Shown here one piece after another: positions 1 to 5,367 of a stretch of 13,000 bases of DNA; position 1 is the stretch's first letter; each line of letters begins with the position of its first letter. Below the pieces are notes generated by a model. That model was not told where the DNA came from, made no database searches, and saw only the letters and a list, made by a program, of their open reading frames with translations. The translations under genes and the position numbers were made by a program. Source of the stretch: Candidatus Omnitrophota bacterium (GTDB lineage: Bacteria; Omnitrophota; Koll11; Zapsychrales; Zapsychraceae); the NCBI GenBank assembly GCA_023140095.1, contig JAGLMJ010000023.1:1-13000 (forward strand), given 5' to 3'.

Positions 1-21
1 TATCCTATGTTACGTACTATA
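1..21. repeat. End of a second copy of the 117-bp inverted-repeat element
   Basis: The first 21 bases are identical to 3539-3559, the right end of the complete element at 3443-3559, and include the 17-nt terminal repeat CTATGTTACGTACTATA. The rest of this copy would lie left of the window. It ends exactly one base before the stop codon (22-24) of the small minus-strand membrane protein gene. Confidence 0.8.
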
Positions 22-330
22 TTAAGCCTTTACCTTTTTATATTTAGCTGTCCCGGGCAATTTTCCGGAAACGGACAATACGATCCAAATAATCAATTCA
101 CCGATAAAAACATACCTTCCATAATTTTGAAAAAATTCCAGGCTGGCATTTCTCCCAGCCGCTCTACCTGCTTCAAAATTAGCGGTTTCCGCTCCTGCCA
201 TTCCACCGACAATACCGCCGAGCAACATATTAATCGTAAGTATTATTAGTATGAGCCAAAGAACAGAGAAAACTATTCTTAGAAAAACATTTCTTTTCTC
301 CCTTGGAGACCCGGCTTGATCGTTTTCCAT
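22..330 (-). CDS. Small two-TM membrane protein, hypothetical
   Basis: I do not recognise a family. The 102-residue product has a charged N-terminus (1-14), a strongly hydrophobic segment at about 15-38, a Gly/Ala-rich stretch at about 38-60 with small-residue spacing (GGIVGGMAGA, then EAGRAAGR), a second hydrophobic segment at about 72-89 and a basic C-terminal tail. This predicts a two-pass inner-membrane protein with possible helix packing through glycines. The ATG at 328-330 has an AAGGGA-like Shine-Dalgarno about 8 nt upstream. It follows tadA by 26 nt, so it is probably the last gene of the kinase-tadA unit. The stop codon directly abuts a copy of an inverted-repeat element. No function can be assigned from sequence; that it is a real gene is supported by RBS, spacing and coherent topology. 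Confidence 0.7.
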   Translation of the reverse strand: MENDQAGSPREKRNVFLRIVFSVLWLILIILTINMLLGGIVGGMAGAETANFEAGRAAGRNASLEFFQNYGRYVFIGELIIWIVLSVSGKLPGTAKYKKVKA

Positions 331-356
331 TCCAACATCCCTTCTTTACATTCATT

Positions 357-824
357 TCATTCTCTTTTTTCCTTAAAAAACCGTGAAATGAGCCCCCCGC
401 ACTCTTCTTCAAGCAACCCGGCAGAAACCTCGATTCTGTGATTGAGCCGGTTATTCTGAACTGTATTGGTCACCGAGCCGCAGGCCCCCGTTTTGGGATC
501 GGCCGCTCCGTAGTAGATCCTCTTGATGCGGGCCAAAACAAGGGCGCCGGCGCACATGCTGCAGGGCTCGATCGTCACGTACATCATGCAATCATAAAGC
601 CACTTGCAAGACAGGGCGCTGGCCGCCTGAGTGATGGCGATCATCTCGGCGTGCGCGGTAGGGTCTTTGAGCATTTCGACCTGATTATGGGCCTTGGCAA
701 TGATTTGGTTTTCATGGACGATGACGGCGCCGACCGGCACCTCGTCATTGTCTGCCGCGATCTTTGCCTGCTTTAGAGCTTCCCGCATGAAAATGTGTTC
801 CGGTGAGAATGGGGCGTGTTCCAT
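357..824 (-). CDS. tadA: tRNA adenosine(34) deaminase TadA
   Basis: The 155-residue product has the zinc-dependent cytidine/deoxycytidylate deaminase fold of TadA, which converts A34 to inosine in tRNA-Arg(ACG). Visible motifs: EVPVGAV (28-34), the catalytic HAE at 58-60 (H58 zinc ligand, E60 proton shuttle) and PCSMC at 87-91 with zinc ligands C88 and C91, then the ARIKRIYYGA and KTGA segments and the NHR..V..G.L..EC C-terminal part typical of the family. Length matches the family. The frame stays open upstream to 1070, but that part is antisense-free overlap with the kinase gene; the ATG at 824 gives an N-terminus (MEHAPFSPEHIFMREAL) that aligns with E. coli TadA. It starts 1 nt after the kinase stop, which suggests translational coupling, and no strong Shine-Dalgarno is visible. 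Its expected substrate, tRNA-Arg(ACG), is encoded 1.7 kb upstream on the same strand. Confidence 0.95.
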   Translation of the reverse strand: MEHAPFSPEHIFMREALKQAKIAADNDEVPVGAVIVHENQIIAKAHNQVEMLKDPTAHAEMIAITQAASALSCKWLYDCMMYVTIEPCSMCAGALVLARIKRIYYGAADPKTGACGSVTNTVQNNRLNHRIEVSAGLLEEECGGLISRFFKEKRE

Positions 825-825
825 C

Positions 826-2457
826 TTACTTTTGAGATCTCGATCTTTTCCTAACCCTGTGGGCCGGGAGCAAGACCGTGACAAATGTTCCCTTTCGGAA
901 GTCACTCTTGATCGTGATCTCTCCTTGATGGGTCTTAACGATGGAATAAACAATGGAAAGGCCGAGTCCTGAGCTTTTTTCCAGGCCGCGTGGTTTTGTT
1001 GTAAAAAATGGTTCAAAGACATGATCCAGGACTTCTTTGGGAATGCCGACACCGTCATCCCGGTAATCAATGCGCACGAAATTCAGCGCCTTTTGATATT
1101 TTGTCGTGATCTGGATCTTTCCGCCGCCACTAGGCAAAGCTTGGATCGCATTGGTCAGGACATTGTCGATCACCTGGCCCATATCCAGCGGCCCGATCGC
1201 GACATGGGGCAACCGCGAACTAAGCCTTAACTTCAGCGTGATATCGGAAACCTCCAGGGAATGTTTGAGCATGCCGACCGATTCCCGGATAACCGAATTA
1301 ACCGAACAATGGCGCTCTTCGAGCTTGGCTCTGCGCCGGTTAAGGCTGACAATCCGGTCGGTCGTGTCATAACAATACCGCATTTGATCATTCATCGTCT
1401 GCAGGGTTTTCATGATATCGTTAAATTCTTTATACCCGATGTATTCAAAATGACGATCCTTGTATTTATCGATCAGGCTCTGCGAGCGGTCCATTAAACC
1501 TTTGAGCGGTTGCTGGATCTCACGGGTCGTTCCGGCGACAAAGTTTTGAAGCGCCTTCATTTTCTCCGACTCCCGGAGGAGCGACTCCATCTCTTTCCTC
1601 TGGCGCATATCCCGGAAGATCACATGGGCCTGGGCCACTTTTTTTCCGATAAAGACCGGAGAGGACATGAATTCCGAAGGGATGATCTTACCATTTTTAT
1701 CCTTGATATTCAGATCGCTGCACATCGAAGGCACCCCGCTCATTACCTTCTTGAAACATTCCCGTGCCTTTGGCACGGAAGCTTTATCCATATAACTCTC
1801 TAAGTGCGTTCCTATGGCTTTTCCCGGCGAGACCTTGAATATATTGGCAACCGCCCTGTTGGCGTAAAGAATAATGCCTTTTAAATTGACCATCAGAATC
1901 CCCTCTGCAGCTTGTTCGCTCAAAAGCCGATAACGGTCCTCGGATGTCTTGAGTTTCGCGTGGACGGCCAGCTGCTCGGTAATATCCCGCCCGACGGTAA
2001 GCACATAACCTTTCGATCTATACGCCATATAAACCGCCGTGATCTGAATGGTCCGGACCTTCTTACCCTTAATAACTCTATTGACGATATAGGAAGCCGG
2101 CTTCTTCTTTCTCTTGATCTCTTCGAAGTACATTCGCCGCCATTGACGTACCGTTATTTTTTCCTTAAAAAAATCCGTTACGGGACGACCGAGAATATTT
2201 TTCTTGGCATACCCCAACCCCTTGGCCGTCGCATCGTTGACAAAAACGATGCGGGCGCGGTCGTCGGAGACAAGCACTTCGTCACCGATCTGGTCGACCA
2301 TGTAGCGGAAGAAATTCAGTTCCCCCTTAGGGACGGGTAAACCTACTTTCTGACTTTGAACAAATAGTTTTTTTGAAGAAGTTTTGGGTTTGGCAGACGT
2401 CTTCAATGACGTTCGGGAGCGGGATTTTCGTAATGAGGGACGTTTTTTCTGAGTCAT
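826..2457 (-). CDS. Soluble PAS-PAS sensor histidine kinase with His-to-Arg change in the H-box
   Basis: The 543-residue protein has no TM segment, so it is likely cytoplasmic. Order: a Lys/Ser/Arg-rich N-terminus (1-30), PAS domain 1 (about 50-165, ending in GRDITEQ), PAS domain 2 (about 172-288, ending in FRDMRQRKEME), a dimerisation/phosphotransfer region (about 295-375) and an HATPase domain (about 383-534). The ATPase boxes are intact: N-box DNVLTNAIQA (431-440), G1 DDGVGIP (467-473), F-box FEPFFTTKP, G2 GLGL (497-500). The H-box reads AGTTREIQQPL (308-318). The usual pattern is (A/S)HE(I/L)xxPL, so residue 312 is Arg (CGT at 1522-1524) where phospho-accepting His is expected. ATP binding should persist, but autophosphorylation at this site should not. 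The start has no clear Shine-Dalgarno; a 6-bp hairpin lies just upstream. It is followed by tadA after 1 nt. The most likely partner is the response regulator at 2944-3321, but this is inference. Confidence 0.9.
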   Translation of the reverse strand: MTQKKRPSLRKSRSRTSLKTSAKPKTSSKKLFVQSQKVGLPVPKGELNFFRYMVDQIGDEVLVSDDRARIVFVNDATAKGLGYAKKNILGRPVTDFFKEKITVRQWRRMYFEEIKRKKKPASYIVNRVIKGKKVRTIQITAVYMAYRSKGYVLTVGRDITEQLAVHAKLKTSEDRYRLLSEQAAEGILMVNLKGIILYANRAVANIFKVSPGKAIGTHLESYMDKASVPKARECFKKVMSGVPSMCSDLNIKDKNGKIIPSEFMSSPVFIGKKVAQAHVIFRDMRQRKEMESLLRESEKMKALQNFVAGTTREIQQPLKGLMDRSQSLIDKYKDRHFEYIGYKEFNDIMKTLQTMNDQMRYCYDTTDRIVSLNRRRAKLEERHCSVNSVIRESVGMLKHSLEVSDITLKLRLSSRLPHVAIGPLDMGQVIDNVLTNAIQALPSGGGKIQITTKYQKALNFVRIDYRDDGVGIPKEVLDHVFEPFFTTKPRGLEKSSGLGLSIVYSIVKTHQGEITIKSDFRKGTFVTVLLPAHRVRKRSRSQK

Positions 2458-2463
2458 AGCATT

Positions 2464-2480
2464 TGTGTTTAGAGAACACA
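2464..2480 (-). other. Short hairpin just upstream of the kinase start
   Basis: TGTGTT and AACACA form a perfect 6-bp stem around a 5-nt loop, ending 6 nt before the kinase ATG. There is no U-run, so it is unlikely to be an intrinsic terminator. It could mask the translation start of the kinase gene, which lacks a visible Shine-Dalgarno. It may also be coincidental. Confidence 0.3.
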
Positions 2481-2512
2481 GTGCGTTCAGTCTTACGCTG
2501 GTTTCGGTAAAA

Positions 2513-2586
2513 TGCGCCTAAGTGGAGTCGAACCACTAACCTTCTGCTCCGTAGGCAGACGCTCTATCCAATTGAGCTATAGGCGC
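2513..2586 (-). tRNA. tRNA-Arg (anticodon ACG)
   Basis: Read on the minus strand, the 74-nt sequence folds into a full cloverleaf: acceptor GCGCCTA/TAGGCGC, D-stem GCTC/GAGC, anticodon stem TCTGC/GCAGA with loop CTACGGA (anticodon ACG at 2550-2552), a 5-nt variable loop, T-stem AGTGG/CCACT with loop TTCGACT, and discriminator A. The 3' CCA is not encoded (the sequence continues TTTTACC), so it must be added by a CCA-adding enzyme. A34 is normally edited to inosine by TadA so that the tRNA reads CGU, CGC and CGA; tadA lies downstream on the same strand. It has its own likely promoter at 2609-2636. Confidence 0.97.
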
Positions 2587-2608
2587 TAATTTCCAAACTT
2601 TGTGCAGT

Positions 2609-2636
2609 ATTATATCAGCGTTCTTGATATTAGCAA
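2609..2636 (-). promoter_or_regulatory. Probable sigma-70-type promoter for tRNA-Arg
   Basis: On the minus strand TTGCTA (2631-2636), a 16-nt spacer and a perfect TATAAT (2609-2614) lie so that transcription would start about 15 nt before the mature tRNA 5' end. The -35 box is only partly consensus. The kinase and tadA genes downstream may be read from here too, as no terminator is visible after the tRNA. Confidence 0.5.
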
Positions 2637-2672
2637 GCAGGTTAACTGGGTGGTTGTCTGTGGTGTTATTGA

Positions 2673-2951
2673 TCAAAACTCGAAATCTTTAGACTGGATG
2701 CTTCGCTCGATCTCATCGACAGCTGCTGTCGCCTCTTCCATGCTGGTCTTAAATAACTCGCAATAAACCCGGACTGCCAGGTCCTTCTCTCCCTTGACCA
2801 GAAGGCGCCGGACATCGAACATGGTCAGCTTCTCCTTCTGAGAACCAAAATTGCCGTCGCGCCACATCTGCCTGAGGGAACGAAACCATCGGGAATGCAG
2901 AAAAATGTAGAAGCACAGACATAAAACGATTAGACTATAGATCCTAACCAT
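2673..2951 (-). CDS. Small membrane-anchored protein with a helical C-terminal domain, hypothetical
   Basis: This 92-residue protein has one N-terminal hydrophobic segment (about 4-20), a basic linker (RWFRSLRQMWR) and a soluble region (about 40-92). The part LLVKGEKDLAVRVYCELFKT followed by SMEEATAAVDEIE vaguely resembles the helix-turn-helix pattern of the ribosomal protein L7/L12 C-terminal domain (G-x-K-x-x-A-(I/V)-...-T-x-x-x-E-A-x-x-x-V). That likeness is weak and no family is claimed. The ATG overlaps the 3' end of the response regulator gene by 8 nt (ATGGTTAG), indicating translational coupling. A GAGGAG motif sits about 13 nt upstream, farther than usual. The coupling suggests a role linked to the response regulator, but no function can be given. 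Confidence 0.75.
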   Translation of the reverse strand: MVRIYSLIVLCLCFYIFLHSRWFRSLRQMWRDGNFGSQKEKLTMFDVRRLLVKGEKDLAVRVYCELFKTSMEEATAAVDEIERSIQSKDFEF

Positions 2952-3321
2952 TGGAACTAAGATACTCCTCTATCTTTTTAATGAGTTCGGAAGATTCTGC
3001 CGGTTTAACAAAATACTCTTTGACCCCTTCAAATTTGAATAATTCCTCCATTCCTTCCTTTGCCGTTATCACAACCACCGGGATCATGGCCCCGCCTTCG
3101 ATGGCATTGAAGGCCTTCAAGGCGCGCAGAAACTCATATCCATTCATCGCCGGCATAACAACATCCAACAAGATCAGGTCCGGAGAACTTTTCTTGACCA
3201 TTTCAATCCCTTCGTTGCCGTCACCCGCCGTAAAGACCTCATAACCTTTTTTCGTTAAAGCGGTCTTGATCACCTCAACGATCCCCTTATCATCATCAAC
3301 AATTAATATCTTCTGCGGCAC
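2944..3321 (-). CDS. Single-domain response regulator (CheY/DivK-like receiver)
   Basis: The 125-residue product is a stand-alone receiver domain with no output domain. Numbered from the GTG at 3321, it shows the acidic cluster D9-D11 (KILIVDDD), phospho-acceptor D53 (LILLDVVMP), switch T86 (VVITA) and conserved K106 (YFVKP). It should accept phosphate on D53 and signal through protein-protein contacts. Start choice: the frame is open to another GTG at 3336, but the GTG at 3321 is preceded at 6 nt by AGGGGG and gives the typical N-terminus MPQKILIVDDD, so I prefer it. It overlaps the downstream 92-residue gene by 8 nt and has a good promoter upstream (3384-3411). The nearby histidine kinase at 826-2457 may act in the same pathway, although its H-box lacks the phospho-accepting His. 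Confidence 0.92.
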   Translation of the reverse strand: MPQKILIVDDDKGIVEVIKTALTKKGYEVFTAGDGNEGIEMVKKSSPDLILLDVVMPAMNGYEFLRALKAFNAIEGGAMIPVVVITAKEGMEELFKFEGVKEYFVKPAESSELIKKIEEYLSSNG

Positions 3322-3323
3322 CG

Positions 3324-3333
3324 CCCACCCCCT
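3324..3333 (-). promoter_or_regulatory. Shine-Dalgarno that sets the GTG start of the response regulator
   Basis: AGGGGGTGGG on the minus strand places AGGGGG 6 nt before the GTG at 3319-3321. The alternative upstream GTG (3334-3336) overlaps this motif and would leave the ribosome site unused, so the shorter protein is preferred. Confidence 0.6.
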
Positions 3334-3383
3334 CACATGCCTCGACCGGCATACCTTTTCTTCTTTAAAGGATTACTTATTTC

Positions 3384-3411
3384 ATTATAGAATATAGAAT
3401 GTCTTAAACAA
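3384..3411 (-). promoter_or_regulatory. Probable sigma-70-type promoter for the response regulator operon
   Basis: On the minus strand TTGTTT (3406-3411), a 16-nt spacer and a perfect TATAAT (3384-3389) precede the response regulator. Predicted initiation would be near 3377, leaving a leader of about 55 nt. The -35 box is weak. Confidence 0.5.
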
Positions 3412-3442
3412 CCGAAAAATATTAAACTATACTAAACACAGA

Positions 3443-3559
3443 TATAGTACGTAACATAGTTTGGTTTAAATTGCATCAACATAATATCACCAGATTATCC
3501 GTCGAGAGTAATTTTTTAGGAATCGTGAGAAATTAAACTATCCTATGTTACGTACTATA
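3443..3559. repeat. MITE-like element with 17-bp perfect terminal inverted repeats
   Basis: The ends are TATAGTACGTAACATAG (3443-3459) and its exact reverse complement (3543-3559). Partial complementarity continues inward (GTTTAAATT against AATTAAACTA). Total length is 117 bp, too short to encode a transposase, and the interior is AT-rich. The ends can be read as TA flanking a TAGTACG... inverted repeat, which would fit insertion at TA, but palindromic ends cannot prove a duplication. The right end recurs at 1-21, so this is a dispersed family. It lies between two divergent genes and leaves both promoters intact. Confidence 0.8.
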
Positions 3560-3591
3560 GGACCGTTCAACTCAAAAATTGCTAATATCTA

Positions 3592-3619
3592 TTGCTTTCG
3601 TCAAAGAGTCCGATAAAAT
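3592..3619 (+). promoter_or_regulatory. Possible promoter for the plus-strand membrane protein gene
   Basis: TTGCTT (3592-3597), a 16-nt spacer and TAAAAT (3614-3619) lie just before the AAGGAG ribosome site (3626-3631). The -10 box would be only 18 nt before the ATG, implying a very short leader, so the assignment is tentative. Confidence 0.3.
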
Positions 3620-3637
3620 ACCTTTAAGGAGAACAAT

Positions 3638-3985
3638 ATGGCATACAAAGATTTCATGAGCAAAATCCGGTATTGGGATAATCTGACGGTCAAATGGCTT
3701 ATGCGCCATTTTTACTTCATGTTTTTCCAGATCGTCCTCTTCGTGATTTTCCTGTTCTGGTTCGTCAATATGTTCAACGTCATTGATACCAACTACCAGA
3801 TCTCAAGAACATCCGTCCTTGAGCGCGCCGTCATGACCCAATCCATTAACGCGACGATCATCGTCCTTCTCCTGCTCCTCAATTCCTTCTGGATGCTTTA
3901 CATTTTTAACGGCATCCAACGACTGACAAATATCCTTAAAGATATCAGCTACAACATCAACCGCCTGCGTATTCAGAATAAATAG
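3638..3985 (+). CDS. Small two-TM membrane protein, hypothetical
   Basis: This is the only plus-strand gene. The start is clear: AAGGAG with a 6-nt spacer before the ATG. The 115-residue product has a short amphipathic N-terminus, TM1 at about 24-46 (rich in Phe/Trp), a roughly 25-residue loop (47-70), TM2 at about 71-91 and a C-terminal tail (92-115, NGIQRLTNILKDISYNINRLR) that looks helical. The layout of TM, short loop, TM and coiled tail resembles the membrane portion of sensor or chemotaxis proteins without their output domains, but I cannot assign it to a family. It is convergent with ftsA and lies between two different inverted-repeat elements (3443-3559 upstream; 4000-4095 starting 14 nt after the stop). 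Function is unknown. Confidence 0.8.
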   Translation: MAYKDFMSKIRYWDNLTVKWLMRHFYFMFFQIVLFVIFLFWFVNMFNVIDTNYQISRTSVLERAVMTQSINATIIVLLLLLNSFWMLYIFNGIQRLTNILKDISYNINRLRIQNK

Positions 3986-3999
3986 CCCGTCTGAGTAAA

Positions 4000-4095
4000 T
4001 ATAGTATTCGCAAAACAAATTCGTTAGTTTTGAAGGGGCCTTTTCGTCTAAAGATAAAGTTTGAAAAGTTACGGATTTATATTGCGAATACTATA
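4000..4095. repeat. Second MITE-like element with 14-bp perfect terminal inverted repeats
   Basis: The ends are TATAGTATTCGCAA (4000-4013) and its exact reverse complement (4082-4095). Pairing continues imperfectly inward for about 20 more bases (AAAT, CGT, TTTT blocks match). Total length is 96 bp with no coding capacity. The first seven bases, TATAGTA, match the ends of the 117-bp element while the rest differs, suggesting related insertion chemistry but a different family. It fills the space between the convergent ftsA and the 115-residue gene; its right end touches the ftsA stop codon (4096-4098). The transcript would form a long hairpin and might act as a shared 3' end, though there is no classical U-tract. 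Confidence 0.8.
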
Positions 4096-5337
4096 CTAGA
4101 AATACTCCTGATATAAGTCCTTGACCCTGTTGGTAAAGTGCTTCGTCCAATGGGAATGGCCGTTTGAAGAGATCGAATACCGAAAGGTCTTTTTAAATCC
4201 GCTCTGAGCTAATCCGACAACCGACGAAAAAAGAGCCGTATGATTCAAGTTCTTGCGCAAAGGCAGATTCACTTGGCCCAATTTCACAGGCATGTTCATG
4301 GCCAGACCGATCTTCTCGATAAAACCGGGCAAAAGTGACCCGCCGCCGATCATCGTCATGCCGCTATTGATCCGGTCCTTTAAGCCCGAATGCACAACAG
4401 CCATCCGGATACGCTCAACGAGCCCCTCGGCCTTCGGTTTGATCGCCTCGAAGATCAGGCCTCTTTTGATCGGAATGTAGACGTCCTCCCTTTTGACTAA
4501 GATCTCCTCATCCTTGTGCTCATCAAAACTTGATGCCATGGCATAGGATTTCTTGATCTCCTCAGCGAGGTCAAAAGGCAAATTGATCCGGTCAGCGATA
4601 TTATTGGTGAAATCATCCCCGCCGATATTTATTTTTTCGAGAAACCGCAGTATGCCATCAAGAAAAACGAGAACGCTCGTGTACTGCGACCCGATATCCA
4701 CAAGAATGCAGCCGCTCTTTTTCTCCTCGTCACAAAGAATAACCTCTGAAGTGGCGTAACTGCTGAAAAAAACATTTCCCACATCATACCCCGCTTGATG
4801 AACAGCCTTGGTAATGTTGCGGATGCGGTTGGCGTTGATCAGGATCATTAAAGAATGAACGCCGAGTTTGCGCCCGTAAAGGCCGACCGGGTTCAATGCC
4901 GAATTCACATCATCGACCTTATAATACTGAGGCAGATCATGCAAGATCTCCTCCTCGATCTTGATCCCTAATAATCGCGCATTATTATTGAGTTTCTTCA
5001 TATCCCGACGGGTAATGATCTTATTGCCCCGGTCAATCAACGGAATGACCGTATTGGTCTGGCGGGTTTCGATCATCGCCCCGCCTATGCCAAGCTGCAC
5101 TTGCCTAAATTTAATCCCGGTCTTCTTGGTCAGCTCATGGATGGTGTAATGAATGCATTCGGAAAATTCCGCCAAGTCACTGACCGCATTATCCTTAAAC
5201 CCGTGGCTTTTATGCTCGTAAGCGCCGACCAGTTCCATATCCGTCGGGTCTTTGATCTTAAGAATGCCGGCCTTGATCTTTTGCGCTCCTATATCAATGC
5301 CGCAATAATATTTTTCGGTCATTATTTTGTTTAACAT
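4096..5337 (-). CDS. ftsA: Cell division protein FtsA
   Basis: FtsA is the actin-like ATPase that tethers FtsZ filaments to the inner membrane and recruits late divisome proteins. The 413-residue product shows the actin-fold phosphate 1 motif GIDIG (13-17), the SHS2/1C insertion domain (about 90-175), phosphate 2 motif DIGSQYTS (214-221; the usual form is DIGGGTT, so this is a variant), KINIGGDDFT (235-244), the adenosine motif GGGSLLPG (331-338), and an amphipathic C-terminal membrane-targeting helix (W397 to F413, WTKHFTNRVKDLYQEYF). Length is normal. ATG codons exist at residues 1 and 6; neither has a good Shine-Dalgarno, so the start is uncertain by 15 nt. It follows ftsQ by 30 nt and is the last minus-strand gene of the cluster. 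ftsZ, which usually follows, is absent; the stop codon abuts an inverted-repeat element and then a convergent gene. Confidence 0.93.
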   Translation of the reverse strand: MLNKIMTEKYYCGIDIGAQKIKAGILKIKDPTDMELVGAYEHKSHGFKDNAVSDLAEFSECIHYTIHELTKKTGIKFRQVQLGIGGAMIETRQTNTVIPLIDRGNKIITRRDMKKLNNNARLLGIKIEEEILHDLPQYYKVDDVNSALNPVGLYGRKLGVHSLMILINANRIRNITKAVHQAGYDVGNVFFSSYATSEVILCDEEKKSGCILVDIGSQYTSVLVFLDGILRFLEKINIGGDDFTNNIADRINLPFDLAEEIKKSYAMASSFDEHKDEEILVKREDVYIPIKRGLIFEAIKPKAEGLVERIRMAVVHSGLKDRINSGMTMIGGGSLLPGFIEKIGLAMNMPVKLGQVNLPLRKNLNHTALFSSVVGLAQSGFKKTFRYSISSNGHSHWTKHFTNRVKDLYQEYF

Positions 5338-5341
5338 AATA

Positions 5342-5363
5342 TTTTAGACTTTAGACTATAGTC
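5342..5363. repeat. Short palindrome between ftsQ and ftsA
   Basis: GACTATAGTC (5354-5363) is a perfect 10-bp palindrome, preceded by two copies of TTTAGAC (5343-5349 and 5350-5356). It occupies most of the 30-nt gap between the ftsQ stop and the ftsA start and contains the TATAG/CTATA core seen at the ends of the larger elements here. It may be a minimal remnant of such a repeat, or chance. Confidence 0.4.
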
Positions 5364-5367
5364 CAAT

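Larger units (their letters stand above)
3337..3637. other. Divergent intergenic region between response regulator and plus-strand membrane protein gene
   Basis: This 301-nt gap contains no gene. From left to right it holds: the leader of the response regulator with a small hairpin (ATGCC/GGCAT, 3337-3352), its likely promoter (3384-3411), a degenerate element fragment (ATTAAACTATACTA at 3421-3434), the complete 117-bp inverted-repeat element (3443-3559), and a possible promoter for the plus-strand gene (3592-3619). Confidence 0.8.

Noticed and set aside
825..1070. N-terminal extension of the tadA frame (82 more residues upstream)
   Set aside because: It lies inside the kinase coding sequence in another frame, has no family similarity, and the ATG at 824 matches the known TadA N-terminus.
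1912..2340. 142-codon plus-strand open frame
   Set aside because: It is antisense to the PAS region of the kinase, which has clear domain support.
826..2457. Kinase as a broken pseudogene
   Set aside because: The frame is open over 543 codons with intact PAS and ATPase motifs; only the H-box residue is altered, so it is reported as a variant, not a pseudogene.
3337..3352. Hairpin ATGCC/GGCAT in the response regulator leader as an operator
   Set aside because: The 5-bp stem is too short to separate from chance without comparative data.
3443..3559. Inverted repeat as an intrinsic terminator
   Set aside because: The arms are over 80 nt apart, there is no adjacent U-run, and a related end recurs elsewhere, which favours a dispersed element.
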